From Janthinobacterium agaricidamnosum (GTDB taxonomy: Bacteria > Pseudomonadota > Gammaproteobacteria > Burkholderiales > Burkholderiaceae_D): a stretch of 64,000 nt of DNA. A program made the position numbers and the translations under genes. The stretch spans positions 3,534,001-3,598,000 of the forward strand of contig NZ_CP033019.1 in assembly GCF_003667705.1 (NCBI RefSeq), in the 5' to 3' direction. The notes under the pieces are model-generated. The model was not told where the DNA came from and searched no databases. It saw nothing but the letters and a program-made list of their open reading frames with translations. This document shows positions 28,591-38,600 of the stretch, in pieces. Numbering within the stretch: the stretch's first letter is position 1; every line of letters starts with the position of its first letter.

Positions 28591-30324
28591 ATGGACAAAT
28601 TCACCGTACGCACCCAGCTCACTCTGGCTTTCGGCCTGCTGGTCTTTTTCCTCATCGGCATATCGATCCTGTCCGTGCGGAGCTTTTCCAACTTCAACGC
28701 CAGTTTTGACCAGTATGTCAACGGCATCACCGCCCGCGCCAATACGGCGCACCGCGTACGTGACGCAATCGACATGCGTGCCGTGGCGGCCAGGAATCTG
28801 GTGCTCGTCACCAAGCCGGAAGACCTGGAGATCGAACGCAAACAGGTCTTGCAGGCGCAGGCCGAGGTCGTCAAGAACATGCAGCATCTGCTGCAGCTGA
28901 CACAGCAGCCTGAGGTATCGGATGAAGTGCGCGCCATAGTCAACAAGATAGACGGCATCGAAAAACGCTATTCTCCCGTAGCGATGGCTATCGTGGACCT
29001 GGCGCTGCAAAAGAAAACCGACCAGGCCATCGTCAAGATGAATGAGGAATGCCGCCCGCTGCTGGCCGCCCTCGTCGCCGCCAGCGATGAATATTTCGCC
29101 CTAACGGACCAGCGCTCTACCGCCATCTTGCAGGAAGACAACGAGCGTTACACGCTCAACAGGAATATTCTCATCGGCGCCAGCCTGCTGTCCATCGTGC
29201 TGGCAGCCCTGGCGGGCTGGCTCATCACACGCAGCCTGCTCAAGGCGCTGGGCGCAGAACCGAAGCAGCTGTGCGACGCCGTCAGCCTGCTGGCCGGCGG
29301 CGACCTGACAGGCAAACTCAACGTTGCACCGCACGATACCGCCAGCGTGCTGTCGGCGCTGCAGCGCATGCAGGAGTCGCTGACCACGGTAGTGTCGTCC
29401 GTGCGCCAGGATTCCGACACCGTTTCCCTTGCCGCCGCGGAAATTTCCAGCGGCAATAGCGATCTGTCGCTGCGCACGGAACAGCAAGCCAGTTCGCTGG
29501 AAGAAACCGCGTCCTCGATGGAAGAGCTCACCAGCACCGTGCGCAAGAATGCGGAAAACGCCCGCGAAGCCAATGTGCTGGCCACGACGGCATCGGACGT
29601 CGCCAGCAAGGGCGGCGCCGTGGTGGGGCAAGTGATGGGCACCATGGACCTGATCAGCGAATCGTCGCGCAAGATTGTCGACATCATCAGCGTCATCGAC
29701 GGCATCGCCTTCCAGACCAATATCCTGGCCCTGAATGCCGCCGTGGAAGCGGCACGTGCCGGCGAACAGGGCCGCGGCTTCGCCGTCGTGGCGACCGAAG
29801 TGCGCGGCCTGGCCCAGCGCAGCGCCAGCGCAGCCAAGGAAATCAAGGCGCTGATCGACGATTCCGTCAGCCGCGTCGATGCGGGCTCCAGGCTGGCGGC
29901 GCAAGCGGGCACGACGATGTCCGAGGTGGTCGCCAGCGTCGCCCGCGTCAGCAACATCATCGCTGAAATCACGGTGGCCAGCCAGGAACAGTCCGCAGGA
30001 ATCGAGCAGATCAATCAGGCGGTGACCCAGATGGATAGCGTCACGCAGCAAAATGCCTCGCTGGTGGAAGAAGCGGCGGCGGCGGCCGAATCGCTGCGCG
30101 AGCAGGCCAGCCACCTGGTGGAAACCGTGAGCATCTTCAAGACGCATGACAGCCATCTGGCGGCACCCGCACCGGCGCCAGCACCGGCACGCGCCAGCCA
30201 CAAGCCGCTGCGCCTGGTACCGGCAGCAGCGGCCAGCAGCCCCGCCAAGCGCCAGGCCGCACCGGCAAAACCCCGTGCGGCGCAAGCGGAAGCCGTGACG
30301 GCCGGCGACTGGGAAGAGTTTTAA
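28591..30324 (+). CDS. Methyl-accepting chemotaxis protein with four-helix-bundle sensor and CheR tether
   Basis: A 577-residue Tar/Tsr-like chemoreceptor. TM1 is at residues 11-31, followed by a periplasmic four-helix-bundle sensor (about 32-190), TM2 at 191-210 ([20 protein letters not shown]), HAMP, and the signalling hairpin with [20 protein letters not shown] at the tip. The tail after the hairpin is a Pro/Ala-rich linker that ends GDWEEF; the last five residues, DWEEF, resemble the NWETF-type pentapeptide that tethers CheR and CheB. This receptor could therefore be a high-abundance type that helps adapt others. GGAGAG precedes ATG 28591. Confidence 0.94.
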   Translation: MDKFTVRTQLTLAFGLLVFFLIGISILSVRSFSNFNASFDQYVNGITARANTAHRVRDAIDMRAVAARNLVLVTKPEDLEIERKQVLQAQAEVVKNMQHLLQLTQQPEVSDEVRAIVNKIDGIEKRYSPVAMAIVDLALQKKTDQAIVKMNEECRPLLAALVAASDEYFALTDQRSTAILQEDNERYTLNRNILIGASLLSIVLAALAGWLITRSLLKALGAEPKQLCDAVSLLAGGDLTGKLNVAPHDTASVLSALQRMQESLTTVVSSVRQDSDTVSLAAAEISSGNSDLSLRTEQQASSLEETASSMEELTSTVRKNAENAREANVLATTASDVASKGGAVVGQVMGTMDLISESSRKIVDIISVIDGIAFQTNILALNAAVEAARAGEQGRGFAVVATEVRGLAQRSASAAKEIKALIDDSVSRVDAGSRLAAQAGTTMSEVVASVARVSNIIAEITVASQEQSAGIEQINQAVTQMDSVTQQNASLVEEAAAAAESLREQASHLVETVSIFKTHDSHLAAPAPAPAPARASHKPLRLVPAAAASSPAKRQAAPAKPRAAQAEAVTAGDWEEF

Positions 30325-30756
30325 GCACGTACAGGCATGCAGCCACGCATGCCCCGCTTCACACGCACAGGGGAGAGCCGCAGCCGGCCTCCCCTGTCGC
30401 GTTGCAACAACACGCCCCTCACATAAAAAATCCGCGGCAACTGTTGTATTTGTGCCGCCCCGGATCTCGCTACTACGCCGAAATGGCGCATGCTTTTTTG
30501 CGCCGCCGCAGGAAACCGCGTCGTCTTGTCCAGCCTATTTTGTTCCCGCACAAGCCTGCCGGCACTCCACTATGCACCCGCCAGATAGTGACGACAAATA
30601 CGATTTTATTCGCGTATTGAGTCGAAACGGATATGAATAGCCATCGTTGGAAAATGGCATGAATACCAAAATTTCCCGTGCTAGCATGATTTTTCGTTCA
30701 GCTGGCCAGCGCCAGCTTGCATGCCCCCAACAACCTTGACCGACAGGAGCCGTTTC
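30325..30756. other. Intergenic region, no gene seen
   Basis: 432 bases between the chemoreceptor and the TonB receptor. An inverted repeat CAGGGGAG/CTCCCCTG (30368-30375, 30389-30396) lies behind the receptor stop but has no T run. No open frame has a convincing start. The AT-rich part at 30600-30700 probably holds the promoter of the next gene. Confidence 0.5.
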
Positions 30757-33045
30757 ATGATGACACCGCATGCCAGCACAGTACGCCACACCCTGATTGC
30801 CCTGGCAATCAGCGCCGCCTTTCCGCTGCAGGCGATGGCACAGGATAGCGTCCCGGCGCCAGCCGCCGACGCGCCTGCCGTCCCGGCGGCACAGACCGGT
30901 CCTGGCCAGCTGGAAACGGTGATCGTGACGGCGCAGCGGCGCGCGGAAAACATCAAGGACGTGCCCATGTCCATCGCCACCTTGAAAGGCGACAAGCTCG
31001 ACACGCTGACGGCCGGCGGCGCCGACATCCGCTTCCTCAACAGCCGCTCGCCCAGCGTGTCCGTCGAATCGGATTACGGCCGTACCTTCCCCCGTTTCTA
31101 CATTCGCGGCCTGGGCAATACCGACTTCGACCTCAACGCCTCGCAGCCGGTGGGCCTGGTGATGGACGACGTGGTGCAGGAAAACGCCATGCTCAAGGGC
31201 TTTCCCGTGTTTGACGTCGACCAGGTCGAAGTGCTGCGCGGCCCGCAAGGCACCTTGTTCGGCCGTAACTCGCCAGCCGGCGTGATCAAGTTCGATTCCG
31301 CCAAGCCCGTCTTCAAGACGGAAGGCTACCTGAGCGGCGGCTTCGGCAAGGATGGCATGAAGAACCTGGAAGGCGCGTTCAACGTGCCCGTCAGCGACAC
31401 GGTGGCCCTGCGCTTTTCCGGCCAGACGCAGCGCCGCGACGACCGCGTGCACAACCCGCGCCCCACCGGCACGCGCGACTTCGAAGGCTATGAAGACAGC
31501 GCCGCCCGCCTGCAGGTATTGGTCAAGCCCACGCGCGACTTCACGGCCCTGTTCAACGTGCACGCGCGCAATCTCGACGGCACGGCCACCCTGTTCCGCG
31601 CGAATATCCTGAAACAGGGCACGAACGACCTCGTCGACGGATTTGATTACGACAACTACCCGACCGACGGCATCAACCGCCAGCACCTGAAAACCAAGGG
31701 CGCCAGCATGCGCCTGAAATGGGACTTGCCCGGCGTCACCTTGCATTCGATCACCGGCTACGAAAAGCTCGATTTCTACAGCCGCGCCGACGTCGACGGC
31801 GGCTATGGCGCCGTGTCCGCGCCGCCGATGGGTCCCGGCTTCATCCCGTTCGTCGTGGAAACGGCCGACGTGATCCCCAAGCACAAGCAGATTTCGCAGG
31901 AATTCCGCGCCGAGTCGTCTGCCCGCGGCCCGCTGCAATGGATAGCCGGCCTGTTCTACTTCAAGGAAGATATCCAGATCGACAGCATCGGCTTCAACAG
32001 CCTGGCGCCCGGCAACCCGCAAAGCCCGAACTACGCCACGCAAAACCAGAGCTCGAAGTCGTACGCGGCCTTCGGCTCGCTCAACTACACGGTCTCGGAC
32101 GCCCTGAAACTGCGCGCCGGCCTGCGCTACACGACCGACAAGAAGGATTTCTCCGCCAAGCGGGTGGAAGCGACCACGGCCGGCCCCTTCGACTTGCACG
32201 ACACCTCGCACAACGTCAGCTGGGACCTGAGCGGCACCTATGTATTGACGCCGGAAACGAATGCCTACGCGCGCATCGCCACCGGCTACCGCGCGCCGTC
32301 GATGCAGGGACGCCTGAACGGCCTGGCCGACCGCCCTTCGTTTGCGGGCGCCGAGAAAGCGCTGTCCGTCGAGGCGGGCATCAAGCAGGACCTGTTCGAC
32401 AAGCGCGCGCGCCTGAGCCTGGCCATATTCCAGTACCGCGTGAAGGACAAGCAACTGACGGCCGGCAGCGGCGCCGTCAACATGAACCAGCTGATCAACG
32501 CAGACAAGGCCACGGGCCGCGGCGTGGAACTCGATTTCCAGGCGAACCTCAGCGATTCGCTCAGCATGACCCTGGGCGGCAGCTACAACCACACGGAAAT
32601 CCAGGACAAGAAGCTGTTCGTGCAAAGCTGCGGCAACGCGCAAAACAACCCGGCCAGCGGCTGCACCGTGACCGACCCGCTGGGCCCGTTCAAGGGCACG
32701 GCCTACATCGACGGCAACCCGCTGCCGCGCGCGCCGGAATGGCAAACCAACTTCACATTAAAGTACAGCATCCCCCTCGCCAATGGCGAGTTCTACGCCT
32801 ACACGGACTGGGCCTACCGCACCAGCTACAACTTCTTCCTGTATGAAGCGAAGGAATACAAGGCCAAGGAACTGCTCGAAGGCGGTTTGCGCGTCGGCTA
32901 CAAATGGGACAAATACGAACTCTCCGCGTACGGCCGCAACATCACCAACCAGATCCAGTCGCTGGGCGCGATCGATTTCGACAACCTGACAGGCATCGTC
33001 AACGAACCGCGCACGTATGGGGTGCAGTTCAAGGCAGTGTTTTGA
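30757..33045 (+). CDS. TonB-dependent outer-membrane receptor
   Basis: A 762-residue receptor for energised uptake across the outer membrane. The signal peptide ends at QAMA-QD (about residue 28). The TonB-box-like LETVIVTAQRR is followed by the plug domain (VPMSIATLKGDKL, VDQVEVLRGPQGTLFGRNSP) and a large beta-barrel ending in a terminal Phe, as expected for BAM-inserted barrels. The TGIVNEPRTYGVQFKAVF end is typical of this family. The substrate is unknown: no siderophore, sugar or regulator genes adjoin it. AGGAG eight bases before ATG 30757 fixes the start; the earlier in-frame start lacks this. Confidence 0.92.
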   Translation: MMTPHASTVRHTLIALAISAAFPLQAMAQDSVPAPAADAPAVPAAQTGPGQLETVIVTAQRRAENIKDVPMSIATLKGDKLDTLTAGGADIRFLNSRSPSVSVESDYGRTFPRFYIRGLGNTDFDLNASQPVGLVMDDVVQENAMLKGFPVFDVDQVEVLRGPQGTLFGRNSPAGVIKFDSAKPVFKTEGYLSGGFGKDGMKNLEGAFNVPVSDTVALRFSGQTQRRDDRVHNPRPTGTRDFEGYEDSAARLQVLVKPTRDFTALFNVHARNLDGTATLFRANILKQGTNDLVDGFDYDNYPTDGINRQHLKTKGASMRLKWDLPGVTLHSITGYEKLDFYSRADVDGGYGAVSAPPMGPGFIPFVVETADVIPKHKQISQEFRAESSARGPLQWIAGLFYFKEDIQIDSIGFNSLAPGNPQSPNYATQNQSSKSYAAFGSLNYTVSDALKLRAGLRYTTDKKDFSAKRVEATTAGPFDLHDTSHNVSWDLSGTYVLTPETNAYARIATGYRAPSMQGRLNGLADRPSFAGAEKALSVEAGIKQDLFDKRARLSLAIFQYRVKDKQLTAGSGAVNMNQLINADKATGRGVELDFQANLSDSLSMTLGGSYNHTEIQDKKLFVQSCGNAQNNPASGCTVTDPLGPFKGTAYIDGNPLPRAPEWQTNFTLKYSIPLANGEFYAYTDWAYRTSYNFFLYEAKEYKAKELLEGGLRVGYKWDKYELSAYGRNITNQIQSLGAIDFDNLTGIVNEPRTYGVQFKAVF

Positions 33046-33140
33046 TGGCGGGAAGCTGATAACAGGCCATTGATGCTGGCCCATCGCTCAGGCACAAGAT
33101 GGCGTAATACACATCACCTGTGCTAGAATCTCGCCGCGCT

Positions 33141-33227
33141 GCCCGGATGGTGAAACTGGTAGACACTGGAGACTTAAAATCTCCCGCCTGTAAGGGCGTG
33201 CCGGTTCGATTCCGGCTCCGGGCACCA
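33141..33227 (+). tRNA. tRNA-Leu (anticodon TAA)
   Basis: An 87-base tRNA with encoded CCA. The acceptor arms GCCCGGA/TCCGGGC, discriminator A, the long variable arm of class II tRNAs and GGTTCGATTCC in the T-arm are all present. The anticodon stem GGAGA/TCTCC encloses the loop CTTAAAA with anticodon TAA at 33175-33177. A -10-like TAGAAT lies at 33124-33129. The phage-scarred region directly downstream suggests past use as an integration site. Confidence 0.97.
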
Positions 33228-33249
33228 GCGCACAGAATTCAGAAACATC

Positions 33250-33297
33250 AAAAAAGCCATTAAACCCAATAAAATCAACGGGTTAGTGGCTTTTTTT
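33250..33297 (+). terminator. Intrinsic terminator behind tRNA-Leu
   Basis: The stem AAAAAGCCA-TTAAACCC pairs with GGGTTAG-TGGCTTTTT with a small internal mismatch and an AATAAAATCAAC loop, and it is followed by seven T. It is placed 23 bases behind the tRNA. Confidence 0.8.
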
Positions 33298-33370
33298 ACG
33301 TCCCGAGATTCCTGCTAATGCATAGTAAACCCGACAAAAACCTCTAGCGGTTACGCCAGATTTACGCCGT

Positions 33371-33595
33371 GATAGCGCGGGCGATGCCATCATGGTGGCC
33401 CTGCTAGCCTGGCTGAAAGTTCACCAGCTCGACCTGATGACCAATGAGAAAACGCGCAAGCACGGCATCGCCTTCAAGTTCGAATTCAACAACCGTGAAA
33501 CAGTCGATATCTCGATCAAGCTGAACCTGACCGAGCGCATCGCGGTCAAACCGGCGAGGCCGGTTGCCTGGACATCCAGCATCCTGCCGAGATAA
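33371..33595 (+). pseudogene. Fragment of P2-type tail completion gene R
   Basis: The frame reads DSAGDAIMVALLAWLKVHQL and then TVDISIKLNLTERIAV, which matches the C-terminal half of the P2 gpR tail completion protein family (LLAWL.VHQ.., TVD.SI.L.LTER). The N-terminal half is missing: upstream sequence has no continuation and no start with a ribosome-binding site. This is a broken phage gene. In P2 the R gene is followed by S and then V; here S is absent and a V remnant follows. Confidence 0.7.
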
Positions 33596-33689
33596 AGCAC
33601 ATGCCGCCCTACCGGGACAAGTTCTGACAGCAGTACGACGTCCCCCCTGCTGAAATGGGCCGCGCGGCACGCTGACAGCACGCCCACCT

Positions 33690-33890
33690 AGTCGGTGCGG
33701 ACCATGGGCGAACAGTTGATCGTCTTTTCCCGAGAGACCACCTAACGCGCGGCGTGATTACGCGGCGATGTATCCGCAAGCGTCTGAGGCACGCGAGTCC
33801 GACGACACTATCCACACGAAGCATTACCCCGACGGCGACGTGGTGGAGTACGACCATGAGGACGACGCCCTGCCCCCTGCCCCGGCGTGA
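33690..33890 (+). pseudogene. Decayed P2-type baseplate gene V
   Basis: Two frames carry recognisable pieces of P2 gpV, the baseplate spike protein. One reads SVRTMGEQLIVFSRETT, similar to the PSVGEQV core. After a frame change, DDTIHTKHYPDGDVVEYDHE resembles the spike-base PDG..(V/I)EYD segment, which then ends at a stop. Frameshifts and stops make it non-functional. Together with the R fragment it marks a decayed P2-like prophage beside tRNA-Leu. Confidence 0.65.
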
Positions 33891-34062
33891 TCGCCGCCGT
33901 CACCGCCCACAGAGTGACGTCAAACGCTCTCTAGAAAAGCGGCTGACCATGGCCGTGCGGCGGCGATAAAAGCCAGCGAGGACGAGCTGGCGAGCACCAT
34001 CAGCTTGTTCAAGCAGCCTCACGCCGGCGTCAAGGCCGGCGGTGCCATTCGAATCCAAAAAA

Positions 34063-34308
34063 ATGAACCTAATTAGCTCTCTGCTGACTAATAGAGAGCC
34101 AATCTTAACAATCCTTCAAAAAGAAAATTATATACAGTCACAGTTTCAAAAAACTGATGACGGAATGAAATTTAATTTAGCATCAAATTGTCAGATTGAG
34201 AAATTTACTCAGCCAATTAAGGAAGACGCACCGAAGCAACCAATAGAATCAGACACCATTTCTTATACCGATGAAATACAAAATACAAATTATCACACAA
34301 TTTCATAA
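34063..34308 (+). CDS. Small low-GC hypothetical protein
   Basis: An 81-residue protein (MNLISSLLTNREPILTILQK...) in DNA far poorer in GC than the rest of the window. It is mostly polar, rich in Gln, Asn and Ile, without a membrane segment or signal peptide. No family is recognised. The upstream AAAAAA offers no ribosome-binding site, so translation is unproven; a seven-codon longer start at 34042 is possible. It precedes the SGNH hydrolase in the same direction and may be its partner or a leftover phage cargo gene. Confidence 0.4.
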   Translation: MNLISSLLTNREPILTILQKENYIQSQFQKTDDGMKFNLASNCQIEKFTQPIKEDAPKQPIESDTISYTDEIQNTNYHTIS

Positions 34309-34367
34309 GCGCGTTTCGCACACTCTCACCTGCTCGACCTCATCGCCAGAGGAAAAAAATATTCGTA

Positions 34368-34410
34368 ATGCTTAGGGATCTGTCCGCTTTCCAGCAAGAA
34401 TCCTAAGCAT
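34368..34410 (+). promoter_or_regulatory. Inverted repeat in leader of SGNH hydrolase
   Basis: The perfect arms ATGCTTAGG (34368-34376) and CCTAAGCAT (34402-34410) are separated by 25 bases. The right arm lies 34 bases upstream of the preferred start. It could be an operator or RNA hairpin; the role is unknown. Confidence 0.5.
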
Positions 34411-34444
34411 GAATTCAAAGATGGTTCATACTGGAGAAATTATC

Positions 34445-35272
34445 ATGCACAACAAAAATGTTTATTGGGACGAGACCATGATGCAGAACGATTTTCATCA
34501 GCCGTCAATATTGGCAATCGGCGACAGCTGGTTCTGGTATCCTCTTCCTGGTGGCTCATTATTAAGCAAATTAGGAAATTTGGTTGAAAAAAAGGAACAT
34601 TACATTCTAGCTCACGGAAATAACGGTGCCGAAGCCTACGATTATGTTTACGGAACCTATAAAAGAAGAATCCAGACCGCATTACAACTACATGGGGATT
34701 CTTTGTCGGCTGTTTTCATAAGCGGTGGAGGGAACGACTTCGCCGGCCTATCCGATATGCGCCCGCTACTGCTAAAAGACTGCTCCGCCTGTACTTCGGC
34801 TGAAGCTTGCTACCGATCCGGTGATGACGAGCAAAGCCTGAACCGATTTTTAAATAAAGTTACGGGAAGCTTCATCGCTCTTATCGACAAGATAATTGGT
34901 GCAACTTGGAATACGACGCAAAATGCAACCGGACCAACGAAGATCTATTTACATAACTACGACTATGCTCGGCCAACAGGTATCGGCATCTTTGGTGCCG
35001 AAAGCAAATGGCTGCGAGCATCGCTAGTAGTCGCAAACGTGCCTACCCACCTGCAGGATTCCTGCATCCGTTTTTTGATCGACGAGTTCACTTTGCGGTT
35101 GAAGGGGTTGGTCGCTCGTTATCCCGGCCGCGTTCGTCTTGTCGATAGTCGCGGCACCTTAGGTGACGACGACTGGGCTAACGAGCTTCATCCAACGTCG
35201 ACGGGTTTCGAAAAAATTGCGCACAATGTGTGGCTACCCATATTGCAAGGCGATGGACTTGCACCTAAGTGA
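34445..35272 (+). CDS. SGNH/GDSL-family hydrolase
   Basis: A 275-residue cytosolic-looking protein with SGNH hydrolase blocks: block I ILAIGDSWFWYP with the nucleophile Ser, block III ISGGGNDFAG with the Gly-Asn oxyanion residues, and the Asp/His block DDDWANELHPT near the end. Such enzymes are esterases, lipases or acetylhydrolases. There is no signal peptide. ATG 34445 is preferred because GGAG stands eight bases upstream; ATG 34409 and 34421 are alternatives. GC content is below average, and the gene lies in the phage scar at tRNA-Leu, so it is probably transferred cargo. The substrate is unknown. Confidence 0.82.
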   Translation: MHNKNVYWDETMMQNDFHQPSILAIGDSWFWYPLPGGSLLSKLGNLVEKKEHYILAHGNNGAEAYDYVYGTYKRRIQTALQLHGDSLSAVFISGGGNDFAGLSDMRPLLLKDCSACTSAEACYRSGDDEQSLNRFLNKVTGSFIALIDKIIGATWNTTQNATGPTKIYLHNYDYARPTGIGIFGAESKWLRASLVVANVPTHLQDSCIRFLIDEFTLRLKGLVARYPGRVRLVDSRGTLGDDDWANELHPTSTGFEKIAHNVWLPILQGDGLAPK

Positions 35273-35609
35273 TAACTAGTTCAAGAAAGGTATGGAGGCT
35301 TCCTCAAAACCAGAAAATCCTCTTGTATCTTGCCCAATAGCATGTGCTGGCCGAGGTGCGGCATCTACGCGTAACTCTTCCTTGTCTGTAAATTCCGACA
35401 CCTCCATCACCTCTACTTCTTCACCTTGCCGCGACTGTCATCACGATCAATTCCCACACCCGTGCTAACCTGCTCCCACTGACGTTTTTACAACACCCCG
35501 CCCCCCTCTCCCTCCTCCAGAGCCCCCTACTGATATAATACTTACAATCAAGTAATATTCCGAAATGTGCGCCTCCAGGCTCCCGCAACCGTCTGTGTAC
35601 TGCTAGCCC
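35273..35609. other. Intergenic region with -10 for the kinase gene
   Basis: No gene is seen. A consensus -10 TATAAT at 35534-35539 lies 70 bases before the kinase-GGDEF start, without a good -35. The left part is of mixed composition and may be the right border of the phage scar. Confidence 0.45.
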
Positions 35610-38600
35610 ATGCGCTCTCTTTTCGCCCACGAGATCATCAAACAGCTGCACAGCGGTGTCCGCTCACGGGTTTACCGTGCCAGGGCCGCCGATGGCACCG
35701 CGCTGATCGTCAAGAAACCCAATCAGCAGTTCCCCTCCTTTCAGCAACTGGCGCAATTCAAGCGCGAGTATGCGATCGCGCGCCGTTGCCGCCATCCTGG
35801 CGTGGCGCATCCGCTGGCGCTGCAGCTGCACGGCGGGTGCTGGACGATGATCGTGGAAGATTGCGGCGGCCAGGCGCTCGACCAGGTGTTGCGTGCGCAG
35901 GTGGCGGCGCGCAGGATGCCGTCGCAACCCGCCTTGGCGCTGGACGACTTTTTCGACATCGCGCTGCAACTGTGCGCGGCTCTGGACGAGGTTCATCGTC
36001 AGGGCGTGATCCACAAAGACATCAATCCCGCCAATCTGGTGTGGAATGGCGGCCGGCGCCTGCTGCAGCTGATCGACTTCGGCATCGCCTGCGAACTGCC
36101 GTACGAAAGCCATGGCATCGCCAATCTCCAGACGCTGGAAGGCACGCTGCGCTACATGGCGCCGGAACAGACCGGACGCATGAACCGGCGCGTCGATTGG
36201 CGCGCCGATTTCTATGCGCTGGGCGCCACCTTCTACGAGCTGCTGGCCGGCCAGGCGCCGTTCGAGACGGACGACGAGATGGAACTCGTGCATTGCCACA
36301 TTGCGCGCAGTCCCGACTGGTCGCACCCGGCGCTGGCAAGCTTGCCTGGCCAGCTGCTGCCGATCATCCAGCGGCTGCTGGAAAAAAATGCCGATCAGCG
36401 CTACCAAAGCTTGCAGGGCTTGCGCAGCGATCTCGAAGCATGCCGCGCGCAAAAGCCGGCGCAGACGCTCAAGCTGTCCGACCACAACGGCCATTTCCTC
36501 GTGCCGCAAACGCTGCACGGGCGCGAGGATGCCATCGCCGTGCTGCTGGCGGCATTTGAACGCAGCGCCGCGGGCAGGTGCGAGATGCTGCTGGTGGCCG
36601 GCCATTCGGGCATCGGCAAGTCGGCGGTCGTCAACGAAGTGCAAAAGCCCATCATCGCGCGGCGCGGCTGCTTCCTGTCCGGTAAATTTGACCAGCTCCA
36701 GCGCGACGTGCCGTATGCCCCGCTGATCCAGGCCTTCCAGGAGCTGGTGCGCCAGCTGCTCGGCCAACCCGAGGAAACGCTGCGGCAGTGGTCCGCCAAA
36801 CTGCACGAGGTGCTGGGCAGCGGCATCGGCATGCTGATCGAACTGATTCCCCAACTGGCGCTGATCGTCGGCCCCACGGACGCAGTGCCCGCGTCGGACC
36901 CGGCACAGGCCCAGCTGCGCCTGGACCGCCTCTTCCCCCGCTTCGTCGAAGTGTTCGCCTGCGCCGGGCATCCGCTGGTGCTGTTCCTCGACGACCTGCA
37001 ATGGGCCGATGCCGCCACGTTGCGAATGATCGAACTGCTGATGGTCTCCTGCGACAAGAGCTGCATGCTGTTCATCGGCGCGTATCGCGACAACGAGGTG
37101 AGCGCCGATCATCCGCTGATCGCGCTGCGCGACAAGCTGCTCGCCCGCGAGGTACGCCTGTCGACGCTGTTACTGAGCGCATTGACCGAGCCGCAGGTGG
37201 CGCAAATGGTCTCGGCCACCGTGCGCGTGGCAACCCACGATTGTGCGCCGTTGACCAGTATTTGCTACCGCAAGACGGCCGGCAATCCCTTTTTCCTCAA
37301 CCAGTTCCTCGCTTCGCTCAATGAGACGGGCCATCTGCGCTACCGGGCCGCCGACGATTGCTGGGACTGGGACCTGCCCGCGATAGAACAGGCCAAATAT
37401 ACCGACAACGTGGTCGAGGTGCTGCTGGAAAAAATCCGCCGCCTGCCCACGGTGACGCAGCATCTGCTGCAACTGGCCGCCTCCTGCGGCAACCGCTTCA
37501 CGCTCGATACGCTCGCGCTGGCAATGGACCGCGCTCACCGCAAAACGCAGCAAGACCTGTGGCCGGCGCTCAGGGCAGGCTTGATCCAGCCGCTCGACGA
37601 ACGCTATAAGTACGTCAGTGGCGACAGCGATGCGGCCAACAGCGGCGTCGCTTACCGCTTCCTGCACGACCGGGTGCAGCAGGCCGCCTACCTGGTCGCC
37701 GACGACGCTACGCGCGTGGCCAACCATCTGCTCATCGGCCGCTTGCTCCTGCGGCATACGGCGCCGCAGCACCAGGACGCAACACTGTTTGAAATCGTCG
37801 AGCAGCTCAACGCCGGTCGCGCGCTGATCAAAGATGCGGACGAGCGCGTGCAGCTGGCGACGCTCAATCTCCAGGCCGGCGTGAAGGCACGGCGTTCCGC
37901 CGCGTTCCAGTCCACGCTGGAACACATGCGCATAGGTCTCGAGCTGCTGCCGGAGCAGGCATGGAGCGTCCACGCCAGCCTTTGGCTCGACCTGCAGCTG
38001 GGCGCGGCCGAAGCGGCTTACCTGTGCGGCCAGTTCGATACGGCCGAGGCGATCTATCCACTGGTACGCGCCCGCTCCCTGAGTCCCTTGCAGCAGGTGC
38101 GCTGCATTGCCATCCAGGCGCACCAGTATCAATTGCAGGGCCGCCTGCTCGACGCCATTGCCGTGCAGCGCGACGGCCTGGCGCTGCTGCACATCGACAT
38201 ACCGCACGATGTGGCGCAGATGAAGGCGCGCTTCAGCGACATTCTCGCCGACATCGGACAGCAGCCTGGCGCGCACGCGCCCGACACCCTGCTGGCGGCC
38301 GATGACATGTGCGAGCCGGACGCCGTGGCCGCGATGCAGATGATGCAGGGCCTGTGGATGGCCAGCTACTACGCCGGCCAGCAGGATCTGAGCGCGCTGA
38401 TGGTGGTGTCGATGACGCGGCTGTCGATGCAGCGGGGGAACAGCGATTTCAGCGCTGTCGCCTATGTCGGCTACGCGATGATGCTTGCGCTGTACAGCGG
38501 CGACATCGCGCGCGGCTACGCCTTCGGCGCGATGGCGATGGCGCTGGCCAGGCGCCGTGCCAACCTGCAGACGCGCACGCTCACGGGCCTGATGTTCGGC

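Noticed and set aside
30368..30396. Hairpin behind the second chemoreceptor as intrinsic terminator
   Set aside because: The stem is good (eight bases) but there is no T run on either strand.
33371..33890. Functional P2 tail genes
   Set aside because: gpR lacks its N-terminal half, gpS is missing and gpV is frameshifted, so these are remains only.
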